A stretch of 19,763 bases of DNA from Flavobacteriales bacterium (GTDB lineage Bacteria; Bacteroidota; Bacteroidia; Flavobacteriales; TMED113), in assembly GCA_002696965.1 (NCBI GenBank), contig NZUB01000039.1, positions 1 through 19,763 of the forward strand, given 5' to 3'. The notes beneath the pieces are model-generated. The model was not told the DNA's origin, searched no databases, and saw nothing but the letters and a program-made list of their open reading frames with translations. This document shows, piece after piece, positions 12,554 through 19,763 of the stretch (positions are counted from its first letter, which is position 1; each line of letters begins with the position of its first letter). The translations under genes and the position numbers were made by a program.

Positions 12554-14950
12554 TTAATGAAATCTAGGGTATTTACTTGGGTTTGATTCGGACATCATAT
12601 CATAACATGTGTCTATAACTTGGTCTATATTAGATTTTGAAAAATAATCTCCATCATCCCCATAAGCAGGCCTGTGTTCTTTAGAACTGATAGTTCGGGG
12701 TTTGTTGTCTAGATAAGTATATGCGTCTTGTTCTTCTAATACTTTTTGCATCATGTAAGCAGTCCCACCACCCGAGACATCTTCATCTAGGAATACAACT
12801 CTATTTGTTTTTTGAATACTTCTTACAATACTATTATTAATGTCAAAAGGTATTAATGATTGTACATCTATTATTTCTATTGAAATATTGAATTTTTCTA
12901 ATTCTTGTGAGGCTGATAATGCAATTCTACAGCATGAACCATACGTTACTAAGGTTATGTCAGTTCCACTTCTAATAATTTCTACTACCCCAATTTCAGT
13001 TTCATATTCACCTAGATTATCCGGAAGATTTTCTTTTAATCTATATCCATTCAAACATTCTATTACTAGTGCTGGATCATCTTTTTTCAATAAATTATTA
13101 TAAAATCCTGCAGCTTTAACCATGTTCCGTGGCACCAGGATGTAAATCCCTCTTAGTAAGTTTAGAATTCCACCCATAGGAGAACCAGAATGCCAGATGC
13201 CTTCTAGTCGGTGTCCACGGGTTCTTATAATTAATGGCGCTTTTTGACCTCCAACAGTTCTATATTGTAGTGTGGCTAAATCATCACTTAGTATTTGAAT
13301 TGCATATAATAAATAATCAAGATATTGAATTTCTGCAATTGGTCTAAGTCCTCGCATTGCTAAACCTATACCTTGACCTATGATAGTAGCTTCTCTTATT
13401 CCTGTGTCAAAAACTCTCTGTTCTCCATACTTAGCTTGTAGTCCCTCTAAACCTTGATTTACATCTCCAATCTTACCACTATCCTCTCCGAAGATTATTA
13501 ATTCCGGATATTTTTGCAATAATGCATCAAAATTATCTCTTAATACAATACGTCCATCAACTATTTTGCAATCATTTGAAAAAACAGCTTGTTTTATATT
13601 TGAGATTTCTTGATTTTGTATTGAGCTATCTGATTCACTATAGAGATGGCTAGAATATAATTTTTGATATTTTTCATGAGATTTCAATAACCATTTCTCT
13701 AGTTCAGGCATTGCTTTATTATTAAACTTTATATTTCTAATTATTTCTTTTGTAATAGAGATTAATAGTTTTCTATTTGGATTTTGCTCTTTTTCTAAGT
13801 TAGCAACAAGAGTGTTAATTGTTGTATTAGATTTATCATTTTCGCTATAAATGACATTTAATAATTCATCTTTTTCATTTTTTAAGTTATTGAGATAGTT
13901 TTGCCAAGTTTGTTTTTGAGATTCTTTGACTTTTTGTTTTGCTTCTAATTCTATTGTGTTTAAATCTTCTTTTGTACAAATATTTTCTTCTAGCATCCAC
14001 TCTTTCATTTTTTTAATACAATCAAATTCTTTTTCCCAATCTAACTCCTCAGTTGTCTTGTACCTCTCATGAGAACCAGATGTCGAATGACCTTGTGGCT
14101 GTGTCATTTCTTTTACATGGATAATTACAGGAATATGGTGATGTCTACATAATTGACTTGCCTCAATATATGTTTGACATAATTCTTTATAATCCCATCC
14201 ATTGACTGTGTAAATTTGTAATCCATCTTTTTTTTGTGTTCTTTGGAAACCTTTTAGGATCTGTGAAATATCTTCTTTAGTAGTTTGATATTTACTTGGA
14301 ACAGAAATTCCCCACCCGTCATCCCATATGGACATTAGTACGGGTATTTGTAATACTCCTGCTGCATTTATTGTTTCAAAAAAAATCCCTTCTGATGTAC
14401 TTGCGTTACCAATAGTTCCATAAGCAATTTCATCACCATTATCACTAAATTTAGATTTATTATGTTTGAGATGATTTCGGTATATTTTAGAAGCATGACC
14501 TAGTCCTAATAGTCTTGGCATTTGAGATCCTGTTGGAGATATGTCAGATGCAGAATTATACTGTTGAGTTAAATTATTCCATTCCCCTTTGTCATCTAAA
14601 CTTCTTGTTGCAAAGTGATTATTCATTTGTCTTCCACCCGATGCAGGTTCTTTTGTCAAATCAGTTTCTGAGTATAGTTGGTAAAAGAAGGCATCTAAAG
14701 TTAATTCACCGATTGCCATCATAAATGTTTGATCTCTGTAATATCCTGAACGAAAATCACCGTGTTGAAAAGTTTTAGCCATAGCAATTTGTGCCAATTC
14801 TTTTCCATCGCCAAATATTCCAAACTTTGCTTTACCTGTTAAAACTTCTTTTCTTCCTATTAGACTAGCTTCTCTACTTTCACAGATGATTCTAAAATCT
14901 TTTAATACTTCAGATTGGAATTGTTCAAATGTTATTTTTTTTTGTTTCAA
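12554..14950 (-). CDS. 2-oxoacid dehydrogenase E1 component, fused alpha and beta subunits
   Basis: This 798-residue thiamine-diphosphate enzyme performs the decarboxylating step of a 2-oxoacid dehydrogenase complex, most likely for branched-chain 2-oxoacids. The E1-alpha domain (about 15-345) has the cofactor-binding segment GTIGNASTSEG followed by FFETINAAG (178-198), IWDDGWGISV and the GHSTSGSHERY loop. A charged, probably helical linker (about 345-450) leads to the E1-beta domain (about 455-790). That domain has IFGEDSGKIGDVNQG, RVFDTGIREATIIGQGIG, AEIQYLDYL and VVFLDEDVSGGG. In most bacteria alpha and beta are separate genes; the fused form is common in Bacteroidota. E2 and E3 genes are not in the window. 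The stop is followed without a gap by the murQ GTG in the same frame. Branched-chain versus pyruvate specificity cannot be decided by eye. Confidence 0.92.
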   Translation of the reverse strand: MKQKKITFEQFQSEVLKDFRIICESREASLIGRKEVLTGKAKFGIFGDGKELAQIAMAKTFQHGDFRSGYYRDQTFMMAIGELTLDAFFYQLYSETDLTKEPASGGRQMNNHFATRSLDDKGEWNNLTQQYNSASDISPTGSQMPRLLGLGHASKIYRNHLKHNKSKFSDNGDEIAYGTIGNASTSEGIFFETINAAGVLQIPVLMSIWDDGWGISVPSKYQTTKEDISQILKGFQRTQKKDGLQIYTVNGWDYKELCQTYIEASQLCRHHHIPVIIHVKEMTQPQGHSTSGSHERYKTTEELDWEKEFDCIKKMKEWMLEENICTKEDLNTIELEAKQKVKESQKQTWQNYLNNLKNEKDELLNVIYSENDKSNTTINTLVANLEKEQNPNRKLLISITKEIIRNIKFNNKAMPELEKWLLKSHEKYQKLYSSHLYSESDSSIQNQEISNIKQAVFSNDCKIVDGRIVLRDNFDALLQKYPELIIFGEDSGKIGDVNQGLEGLQAKYGEQRVFDTGIREATIIGQGIGLAMRGLRPIAEIQYLDYLLYAIQILSDDLATLQYRTVGGQKAPLIIRTRGHRLEGIWHSGSPMGGILNLLRGIYILVPRNMVKAAGFYNNLLKKDDPALVIECLNGYRLKENLPDNLGEYETEIGVVEIIRSGTDITLVTYGSCCRIALSASQELEKFNISIEIIDVQSLIPFDINNSIVRSIQKTNRVVFLDEDVSGGGTAYMMQKVLEEQDAYTYLDNKPRTISSKEHRPAYGDDGDYFSKSNIDQVIDTCYDMMSESNPSKYPRFH

Positions 14951-14997
14951 CCTATAGATTTTTTTAAAAAATAAAAATAATGAAAATAGTTCTTAAG

Positions 14998-15013
14998 ATA
15001 AACAATTGTTTAT
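14998..15013. promoter_or_regulatory. 16-bp perfect palindrome in the divergent E1/DUF4442 promoter region
   Basis: ATAAACAATTGTTTAT is its own reverse complement. It sits in the 113-base spacer between the divergent E1 and DUF4442 genes and carries a TTG on each strand that could act as -33 elements. This fits a regulator-binding site, but the low sequence complexity makes chance possible. No strong TAnnTTTG is seen; TATATTGT at 15032-15039 is the nearest + strand candidate. The rest of the spacer is plain A+T-rich DNA. Confidence 0.35.
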
Positions 15014-15063
15014 TTTAAAAATTGTATTTATTATATTGTTTATAATTTTAAAAATTCATTGCT

Positions 15064-15555
15064 ATGAAGCCGTGCTCTAGTCAACAAACTAAAATTATAA
15101 ATATATTTACTTCTTGGCGGTTTTTATTTTTTCTAATTTGGAAATTACCAATGGGTTTTTTTGCAGGATTAAGAGTTAAAGTTTTAGATAAGACACAATG
15201 TATTGTAACAGTCCCTTTTAATTTTTTGAATAAAAATCCATTTAATTCAATGTATTTTGCAGTTCAGGCTATGGCTGCTGAACTATCTACAGGTGCACTT
15301 GCTTTTCTTCATCAGAATAACAATAATATTTCTATGCTTGTTACTAATTTAGAATCTAATTATTATAAAAAAGCAGTTACTAAAGTTCGCTTTATATGTA
15401 ATGATGGTGGTAATATAGCAAATGCATTGAAAATAGCACAAGAAACTAATAAAGCTCAAAAATGTATTATGATTTCAAAAGGGTATGATATGAGTGGTGT
15501 TTGTGTTTCAGAATTTAAAATAACTTGGTCTTTAAAAAAAAGAAAACAAGCTTAA
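15064..15555 (+). CDS. DUF4442 family protein (hotdog-fold, thioesterase-like)
   Basis: This 163-residue protein has the pattern of DUF4442: a start region FFLIWKLPMGFFAGLRV, the KVLDKTQCIVTVPF strand, NPFNSMYFAVQAMAAELSTGALAF (the helix of the hotdog fold) and a C-terminal FKITWSLKK strand. Relatives are hotdog proteins resembling acyl-CoA or PaaI-type thioesterases, though activity is mostly untested. No signal peptide is evident; the hydrophobic stretch near residues 18-35 belongs to the domain. It is divergent from the E1 gene across a 113-base spacer that holds a perfect palindrome, so the two may be jointly controlled. A thioesterase acting on acyl-CoA products of 2-oxoacid breakdown would fit the neighbourhood, but this is only inference. 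Confidence 0.82.
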   Translation: MKPCSSQQTKIINIFTSWRFLFFLIWKLPMGFFAGLRVKVLDKTQCIVTVPFNFLNKNPFNSMYFAVQAMAAELSTGALAFLHQNNNNISMLVTNLESNYYKKAVTKVRFICNDGGNIANALKIAQETNKAQKCIMISKGYDMSGVCVSEFKITWSLKKRKQA

Positions 15556-15619
15556 CAATAATTAAATATTTTCATATATTTAATATATATCACAATGTTT
15601 AATTGAATCAGTTGCTATT

Positions 15620-15835
15620 ATGGATAAAATTTTAAACGACTTATTAGTTTCAAAAGAAAAGGACACTTTAGTAGAATATGAAAAAATTTTGAATAAATCC
15701 TTAGATTATATGTCTTCAATAGAAAATATTGATGAGACTAAGTTGGATAAAATTAGACAATTTGTGTCTAGAGTAATTGACGAAGAAATTGATTATTTAG
15801 TACGTAATCCGGAAGACTATTTTGAGTTATTTTAA
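15620..15835 (+). CDS. Small acidic protein of unknown function
   Basis: This 71-residue frame has an ATG start and ends 12 bases before the terminator stem's A-run. I do not recognise a family. The sequence is rich in Glu, Asp, Lys, Leu and Ile with heptad-like spacing (DKILNDLLVSKEKDTLVEYEK), so it is probably an all-helical cytoplasmic protein. It has no Cys, Trp or signal peptide, and its C-terminus is YFELF. It lies 64 bases after the DUF4442 gene on the same strand and directly before a strong terminator, which supports a real gene. Codon use looks like the neighbours. Possible roles such as a regulator or partner of a larger protein cannot be told from the sequence. Confidence 0.65.
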   Translation: MDKILNDLLVSKEKDTLVEYEKILNKSLDYMSSIENIDETKLDKIRQFVSRVIDEEIDYLVRNPEDYFELF

Positions 15836-15848
15836 TATCTAAATGCAT

Positions 15849-15879
15849 AAAAAAAGGGGCCTTAAGCCCCTTTTTTTTT
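15849..15879. terminator. Bidirectional rho-independent terminator
   Basis: The stem GGGGC (15856-15860) / GCCCC (15866-15870) has a CTTAA loop and is flanked by seven A on the left and nine T on the right, so it works on both strands. It ends the + strand DUF4442/71-aa unit and the minus-strand T9SS protein gene, whose stop codon (15878-15880) lies in the T-run. Confidence 0.92.
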
Positions 15880-17776
15880 ATTCAATAATTAATTTTTTCT
15901 TAGTTTGGAGTTGATTGTTTTTAAATTCTATAATATAAGATCCAGCTACTAAGTGATTTAGATCAATAATCTGTGTTTTATCAAAATTATCATATTCTTG
16001 TCTTAGAGTTAATTCTCCTAACATATTATAAATACTTACAATACAATTATCATGTAATGTCTGTTCACTAGATATTTCAATAAAATTGCTTGTTGGATTT
16101 GGAAAAAAATCAATGCCATTCAAATTATTTTCAGACAGATTTATACTTTCATTTAATCCAATTCTAATAGAAGCTGCATTTGGATTTGAGTACCAAGTTT
16201 GATCATTAGGGTAGAAAACTAATGAAGCAAACCATGGTTGAGCTACAGATGTATCATCATTTATTAATATGTCATTAGATAGACCATTACTATACATTTC
16301 AATTACAATATAATATGCATTTACTTCTAAAGATAATTCTGGAACATTAATAACAATTTTTTCATTATCAACGTCTCCTTGTGTTACTAATAAAAAATCA
16401 CTTTGCCATATCGCTCCACCAAAATCTGGATTTAATTCTGTGACATTAGGGTCAAATATCCCCGTTGTGTCACAGACATAAGCAATCAGTTCCCCTCCAG
16501 CAGCAGTTTGAAATGTTCCCAGGCTTGTAGGATGCTCGGAGGTATTTAAGTCTACTGTGATAGAAGTTAGCATAGCATCTTCTTTGATGTCAAAAAAATT
16601 CGCATACCGCACGCCATCAGCCGTATCATCACCGCCAGGCCAACCAGTTCCCATCCATTCAGAAGAATTATATAATCCATCTATTGAATAGATGTTTTCG
16701 GATATTTCAAATTCTCTTGTCAGTGTATTATCTTCGGGTGTTGGATCATCACCTGAAGAAGTTATTACAGCACTAAAACTATATGTTCCGGGAGTTAAAC
16801 CATATAGGTCAAAATATTCAGTTTCGATTAGTCCTGTAGAATCTGATTCTAGCATTTCATATTCAATGTTTGCACCTGAGTTTGTCCCATCTATTGTACC
16901 AGTTAGGTTGATGTTTACTTCATCATTGTACCCATAATTATAAACTTCTGCACCTATTAACATCTGATCAGGCATTTGACTCTCAGGAATAGAGTAATAT
17001 TCTATATATTGTGGATTTTCCATTGTAAGCCATGATGATTGCATTTTTAAATCATATGCAGGACGTTGAATAACTGATAGATCATCAATCATCCAAAAGT
17101 AATGTGTTCCAACCCATTCAAATTTAAAATATACATCATTTGTGTTTGGTGCATAATTAGCTAAAGGAATTTGACTAAATGTTTCTTTTTCAACATTAAC
17201 TTCATATGTTTCACCCTCTACATAAGCTACATCATTAAATGTTACACCTCCATCAGTACTTATGTAAACATTTAAATCATTTTGATCACTAGGAGAGTAA
17301 TAGCAACAAATTCTATAGTTAGAATAAAATTGTAGGACTAATTGTTCAGTATCTGAAGTTGATAAATCTATTGGACCGATCGTGAAACTTGCATTAATAA
17401 GATTTTCACCTACTTCTCCATCTGCAACACCATTTTGAGGACTGGTGTTAAAAAAGTCAGCTTCCATTAGCATAAAACCGTTTTCAGGTGTTTCAGATTC
17501 TATTACACCTGCATTTTCACTCCATTGCCCGCCGGGAGAGGTTGTGCTCCATCTCCAATTTCCAAAGCCAGCGATATCTTCACTCATAATCATTGTAGTA
17601 TCTGAAAAATCGTGAGACCATAGAATTTCATCACCACCCATAGCGGAAGGTGTATTAATATCGATTATTTCAGTAAGACTACTCATCGGTACATGATTGA
17701 TATTTTTCTTGTTAATTTGAGCATAATTTGAAAGTCCAAGTAGTAACGATAAGGTAATTAGTAATGTTTTTTTCAT
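15878..17776 (-). CDS. Secreted protein with T9SS type A sorting domain and MAM-like adhesion domain
   Basis: This 632-residue exported protein is Asp/Asn/Ser-rich. The signal peptide is MKKTLLITLSLLLGLSNYAQ. A jelly-roll, cleaved-adhesin/MAM-like domain spans about residues 45-240, with LVLQFYSNYRICCYYSPSDQ, YISTDGGVTFNDV and FKFEWVGTHYFWMIDDLSV. A CARDB-like beta domain (about 245-360) and a third beta region (about 370-545) follow. The last 75 residues (FFPNPTSNF ... SIYNMLGEL ... LVAGSYIIEF ... KKLIIE) form a T9SS type A signal. No catalytic motif is visible, so an adhesin, cell-surface or carbohydrate-binding role is more likely than an enzyme. It follows the acyltransferase gene by 57 bases and probably has its own promoter there. 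Confidence 0.92.
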   Translation of the reverse strand: MKKTLLITLSLLLGLSNYAQINKKNINHVPMSSLTEIIDINTPSAMGGDEILWSHDFSDTTMIMSEDIAGFGNWRWSTTSPGGQWSENAGVIESETPENGFMLMEADFFNTSPQNGVADGEVGENLINASFTIGPIDLSTSDTEQLVLQFYSNYRICCYYSPSDQNDLNVYISTDGGVTFNDVAYVEGETYEVNVEKETFSQIPLANYAPNTNDVYFKFEWVGTHYFWMIDDLSVIQRPAYDLKMQSSWLTMENPQYIEYYSIPESQMPDQMLIGAEVYNYGYNDEVNINLTGTIDGTNSGANIEYEMLESDSTGLIETEYFDLYGLTPGTYSFSAVITSSGDDPTPEDNTLTREFEISENIYSIDGLYNSSEWMGTGWPGGDDTADGVRYANFFDIKEDAMLTSITVDLNTSEHPTSLGTFQTAAGGELIAYVCDTTGIFDPNVTELNPDFGGAIWQSDFLLVTQGDVDNEKIVINVPELSLEVNAYYIVIEMYSNGLSNDILINDDTSVAQPWFASLVFYPNDQTWYSNPNAASIRIGLNESINLSENNLNGIDFFPNPTSNFIEISSEQTLHDNCIVSIYNMLGELTLRQEYDNFDKTQIIDLNHLVAGSYIIEFKNNQLQTKKKLIIE

Positions 17777-17809
17777 GATTTTTATATTAGAGGGTTATGT
17801 ATTTATTCA

Positions 17810-17842
17810 GAAATTTACTAAAAAAAGATGATATTAGAGCAA
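17810..17842 (-). promoter_or_regulatory. Candidate promoter of the 632-aa T9SS protein gene
   Basis: Read on the minus strand, TTG (17842-17840) and TAAATTTC (17817-17810) are separated by 22 bases and match the Bacteroidota TTG...TAnnTTTG pattern except for the last base. The -33 element lies in the 3' end of the acyltransferase gene. Transcription would begin about 27 bases before the start codon. Confidence 0.3.
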
Positions 17843-18424
17843 ATCTTCCTTAAGACAATCCCATTGATAAGGTTTTTTGGTATTTATTGTAATGGCATCA
17901 TCAGACTGAACAACGAGACTGTTGGATGGTATATTTTGTCTAATTGTACATCCAGCTCCAATTGTCACATTATTCCCGATTTTTACACCAGCAACAATAC
18001 AACAATTTGCCCCTATCCAGACATTGTCTCCAATTATGATCCCTCTTTTTGATCCGATTTTTCTATGGTCATAAATATTATGATTTGTAGTTGTAATAGT
18101 TGTGTTTTGACCAATATTAACATTATTACCTAATTTCAAACCTCCATATGCATTAATATATATTCCTATATTATCTCCAGGGTCACACATAATTCCTTTG
18201 TTTATATGTTCTGGTCCTAGAATTTTACTTCTAAAATCAACTGGCCATGGAATATGTCGATTAAATCCAATTATTTTTTGCATAAAAAAATATCTACGTA
18301 TTACCTCAAAGTGATATACATAGCCTGTCCTTTGTCTCTTGTATTGTGGGTAGGCAGCTTTAACCCAAAATCTAAATATTGAGTCATCAAAAAATATTAA
18401 TATAGATTTAATTAATTTTTTCAT
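17834..18424 (-). CDS. Hexapeptide-repeat (left-handed beta-helix) acyltransferase, WcaF/NodL-like
   Basis: This 196-residue O-acyltransferase likely adds an acetyl or similar group to a sugar of a surface polysaccharide. The N-terminal about 85 residues are helical and basic (RFWVKAAYPQYKRQRTGY). The left-handed beta-helix follows, with the repeats NAYGGLKLGNNVNIGQNTTI and GIIIGDNVWIGANCCIVAGV, then KIGNNVTIGAGCTI. The NHNIYDHRK segment has a likely catalytic His. The C-terminus (KKPYQWDCLKED) is short. Its start overlaps the flippase stop by 4 bases (ATGA), so both are in one operon. With the flippase upstream it belongs to an O-antigen, capsule or exopolysaccharide locus that continues beyond the right edge. 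The acyl donor is presumed to be acetyl-CoA. Confidence 0.88.
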   Translation of the reverse strand: MKKLIKSILIFFDDSIFRFWVKAAYPQYKRQRTGYVYHFEVIRRYFFMQKIIGFNRHIPWPVDFRSKILGPEHINKGIMCDPGDNIGIYINAYGGLKLGNNVNIGQNTTITTTNHNIYDHRKIGSKRGIIIGDNVWIGANCCIVAGVKIGNNVTIGAGCTIRQNIPSNSLVVQSDDAITINTKKPYQWDCLKEDLL

Positions 18425-19659
18425 ATTAATTTTTTTAATTCTTTTTTCATGTACACATTTAAAATAAGATAATGAATAGCGCCAAAAAATGAAGCGGTTA
18501 ATAATGCAGCTTTAATATCGGTATATTCTTTTAAAAAGTAAAATGAAAGTAATTGAAACAAAAACAAACTTATATTAAATCCTAATAAAAATTTTTGTTT
18601 TTGTAGAATATCTCCAATATGACTTATTGGAGAATAGATGTTTTTCATTAAAATAAATACACTAAAGTATTTGATTATTAATCCAGCCTGTGCCCATCGT
18701 TCTCCTAAAAGTAAAAAGATGTTCTCACCAAACAAGCTAACAATTAGCAGAAAAGGGAATAAAATATAAAATATATTTTTTTGTATTTTATTAGTTAGAT
18801 TAAGTAAAGCTATTTTATCAGAATAAAATAGCTTACTTGCTTTTTGAAAATAAACTTGAGATATTGAAGATGTTATAAAAGATATAGGGATAGCTATAAG
18901 TTTTTCTGCTAAAAAATATAATCCAGCTATTTTAGCTCCAAAAAATATAATAATAATTGTTGTCATTCCAATATTAGAAAATGAATTAAAAAGAGTAGAT
19001 AAAGTAGAAAATTTAAAAAAATCTATATACTTTTTAAAATTCTTCATCATGGAATGCTGATTAATAGACTTTATATCCACATGTTGTAAGCAACATTTTA
19101 TATTCCAAACACTAATTATTATTAATGAAATTATATAGCCTGATATAAGTCCCGAGCTAATTTTTTTTATTCCAAATCCTAATGCAGATAGTGAATTAGA
19201 AGCAGATTTAAGAATATTTTGATTTGCAATATTGTTGTATTTTTTATTTCTATTTAACAGGGTTATTAAAGATTGATTTATGGAAATTAAAAACACAGAT
19301 AATGGAATGATTATATAATATTTTGTTAGCAATTTAGAGTTAATATGTAAGAATAGTATTTCATGAAAAATATTCAATAATGAAAAAATGATTATTGAAA
19401 ATATAAATGCAATAAGAAAGCATAGTGCCAATATGTTTAGTGCATCTTTTTTGCTTTTTGGAAGCATAATAGCAATATCATATTTTCCACTTACCACAGC
19501 TCCAAAAATTGTACAAATACTTATATAAAAACCATAAAAACCAAATTGTTCTGGCGTGAAGTATTGAGTTAATAATGGTGTTATTATTACTGGAATCAAT
19601 TGAGCAATTGAAATACTTGTTAGTAATTTCAAAACATTTTTTTGAAAATCAGCTAACAT
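18421..19659 (-). CDS. Oligosaccharide flippase (Wzx-type, MATE/MVF-like)
   Basis: This integral membrane protein of 412 residues, counted from the ATG at 19659, has about 12 predicted helices. It is a lipid-linked oligosaccharide flippase. The opening FQKNVLKLLTSISIAQLIPVIITPLLTQYFTPEQFGFYGFY is typical of polysaccharide transporters, as is VVSGKYDIAIMLPKSKKDA. Length is normal (about 400-480). Its stop overlaps the acyltransferase start by 4 bases. I chose the ATG at 19659 because it begins the conserved opening; the frame stays open further upstream through a poly(A) tract to the window edge, with a TTG at 19707. This is discussed as a separate finding. It would move undecaprenyl-linked repeat units across the inner membrane. 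Confidence 0.88.
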   Translation of the reverse strand: MLADFQKNVLKLLTSISIAQLIPVIITPLLTQYFTPEQFGFYGFYISICTIFGAVVSGKYDIAIMLPKSKKDALNILALCFLIAFIFSIIIFSLLNIFHEILFLHINSKLLTKYYIIIPLSVFLISINQSLITLLNRNKKYNNIANQNILKSASNSLSALGFGIKKISSGLISGYIISLIIISVWNIKCCLQHVDIKSINQHSMMKNFKKYIDFFKFSTLSTLFNSFSNIGMTTIIIIFFGAKIAGLYFLAEKLIAIPISFITSSISQVYFQKASKLFYSDKIALLNLTNKIQKNIFYILFPFLLIVSLFGENIFLLLGERWAQAGLIIKYFSVFILMKNIYSPISHIGDILQKQKFLLGFNISLFLFQLLSFYFLKEYTDIKAALLTASFFGAIHYLILNVYMKKELKKLI

Positions 19660-19675
19660 TTTTTTTTTTTTTTTT
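19659..19675 (-). repeat. 17-base poly(A) tract ending in the flippase start codon
   Basis: The + strand carries 17 T at 19659-19675. On the minus strand this is A17, the last A being the A of the flippase ATG. It is the longest single-base run in the window and a plausible site for replication slippage, transcriptional slippage or sequencing error. Confidence 0.9.
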
Positions 19676-19763
19676 AGGGGGCTAATAATTTTTATATAAA
19701 TAAACAATATAATAGGAGCTGTAATAAAGTGCAGACATACTAATAAGGGAGCTGGTATAAGTA
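19660..19763 (-). other. Open reading frame upstream of and in frame with the flippase (partial, cut by window edge)
   Basis: On the minus strand, the frame that contains the flippase ATG has no stop back to base 19763. It would read LIPAPLLVCLHFITAPIIL, then FIYIKIISPL and five Lys from the poly(A) tract. The piece is hydrophobic like a membrane helix with a basic tail. It could be the C-terminal end of an upstream membrane protein fused in frame with the flippase, an N-terminal extension of the flippase, or non-coding. Another frame (open from the edge to a TAG at 19684-19682) could instead be the upstream gene's end. A+T-rich DNA gives hydrophobic residues in any frame, so this is weak. 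Confidence 0.3.

Noticed and set aside
16692..16937. + strand open frame inside the 632-aa T9SS protein gene, and similar ones at 11763, 12840, 14515 and 17828
   Set aside because: All lie opposite strongly supported coding sequence and show no motif, leader or promoter.
1..19763. CRISPR array, insertion sequence, prophage, toxin-antitoxin or restriction system
   Set aside because: No regularly spaced direct repeats, transposase or integrase motifs, terminal inverted repeats or defence-gene motifs were seen; the only tandem repeat is the two-unit GCTD repeat within a coding sequence.

Overview
The window is strongly A+T-rich DNA that looks like a chromosomal segment of a Bacteroidota bacterium, most likely a member of the Flavobacteriales. 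Four signs support this. Two secreted proteins end in type IX secretion (T9SS type A) sorting domains. One promoter matches the Bacteroidota TTG-N(~20)-TAnnTTTG pattern. Several families are typical of the phylum: long-form aromatic amino acid hydroxylase, DUF5777 barrel, DUF6095, and fused alpha/beta 2-oxoacid dehydrogenase E1. Leaders are short and lack clear Shine-Dalgarno sequences, as is usual there. No mobile element, CRISPR array or phage gene was seen. Coding density is very high: no gene-free stretch reaches 300 bases, and the longest is 113 bases at 14951-15063.

Left part (1-6164, + strand). The C-terminal part of a phenylalanine hydroxylase is coupled to a short-chain dehydrogenase. 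A tRNA-Ile(GAT)/tRNA-Ala(TGC) pair follows with its own promoter, a possible boxA leader and a terminator, and with no rRNA genes beside it. Next comes a tight four-gene run: a secreted dipeptidyl peptidase IV, a lipoprotein cytochrome c, a DUF5777 outer-membrane barrel and a YceI-family protein. The last three look like a small cell-envelope module with one heme protein.

Middle (6161-11754). A secreted subtilisin-like protease with a T9SS tail is on the minus strand. It is divergent, across only 11 bases, from a + strand run: an MbnP-like lipoprotein with cysteine-rich repeats, a di-heme MauG/MbnH-like enzyme and the peroxide-stress protein YaaA. MbnP/MbnH-type pairs are known from methanotrophs, where MbnH oxidises a Trp of MbnP to kynurenine. 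This pair, next to yaaA, is the most interesting system in the window. YaaA converges with, and overlaps, a small DUF6095 membrane protein.

Right part (11521-19763). A minus-strand run carries fused E1 2-oxoacid dehydrogenase, murQ (GTG start directly after the E1 stop) and the DUF6095 gene. Divergent from it, on the + strand, are a DUF4442 hotdog protein and a 71-aa protein of unknown function. These end at a bidirectional terminator shared with a minus-strand T9SS-secreted protein. The window closes with a minus-strand acyltransferase and a Wzx-type flippase, the edge of a surface-polysaccharide locus. The flippase start codon sits at the end of a 17-base poly(A) tract through which the upstream reading frame stays open to the window edge.
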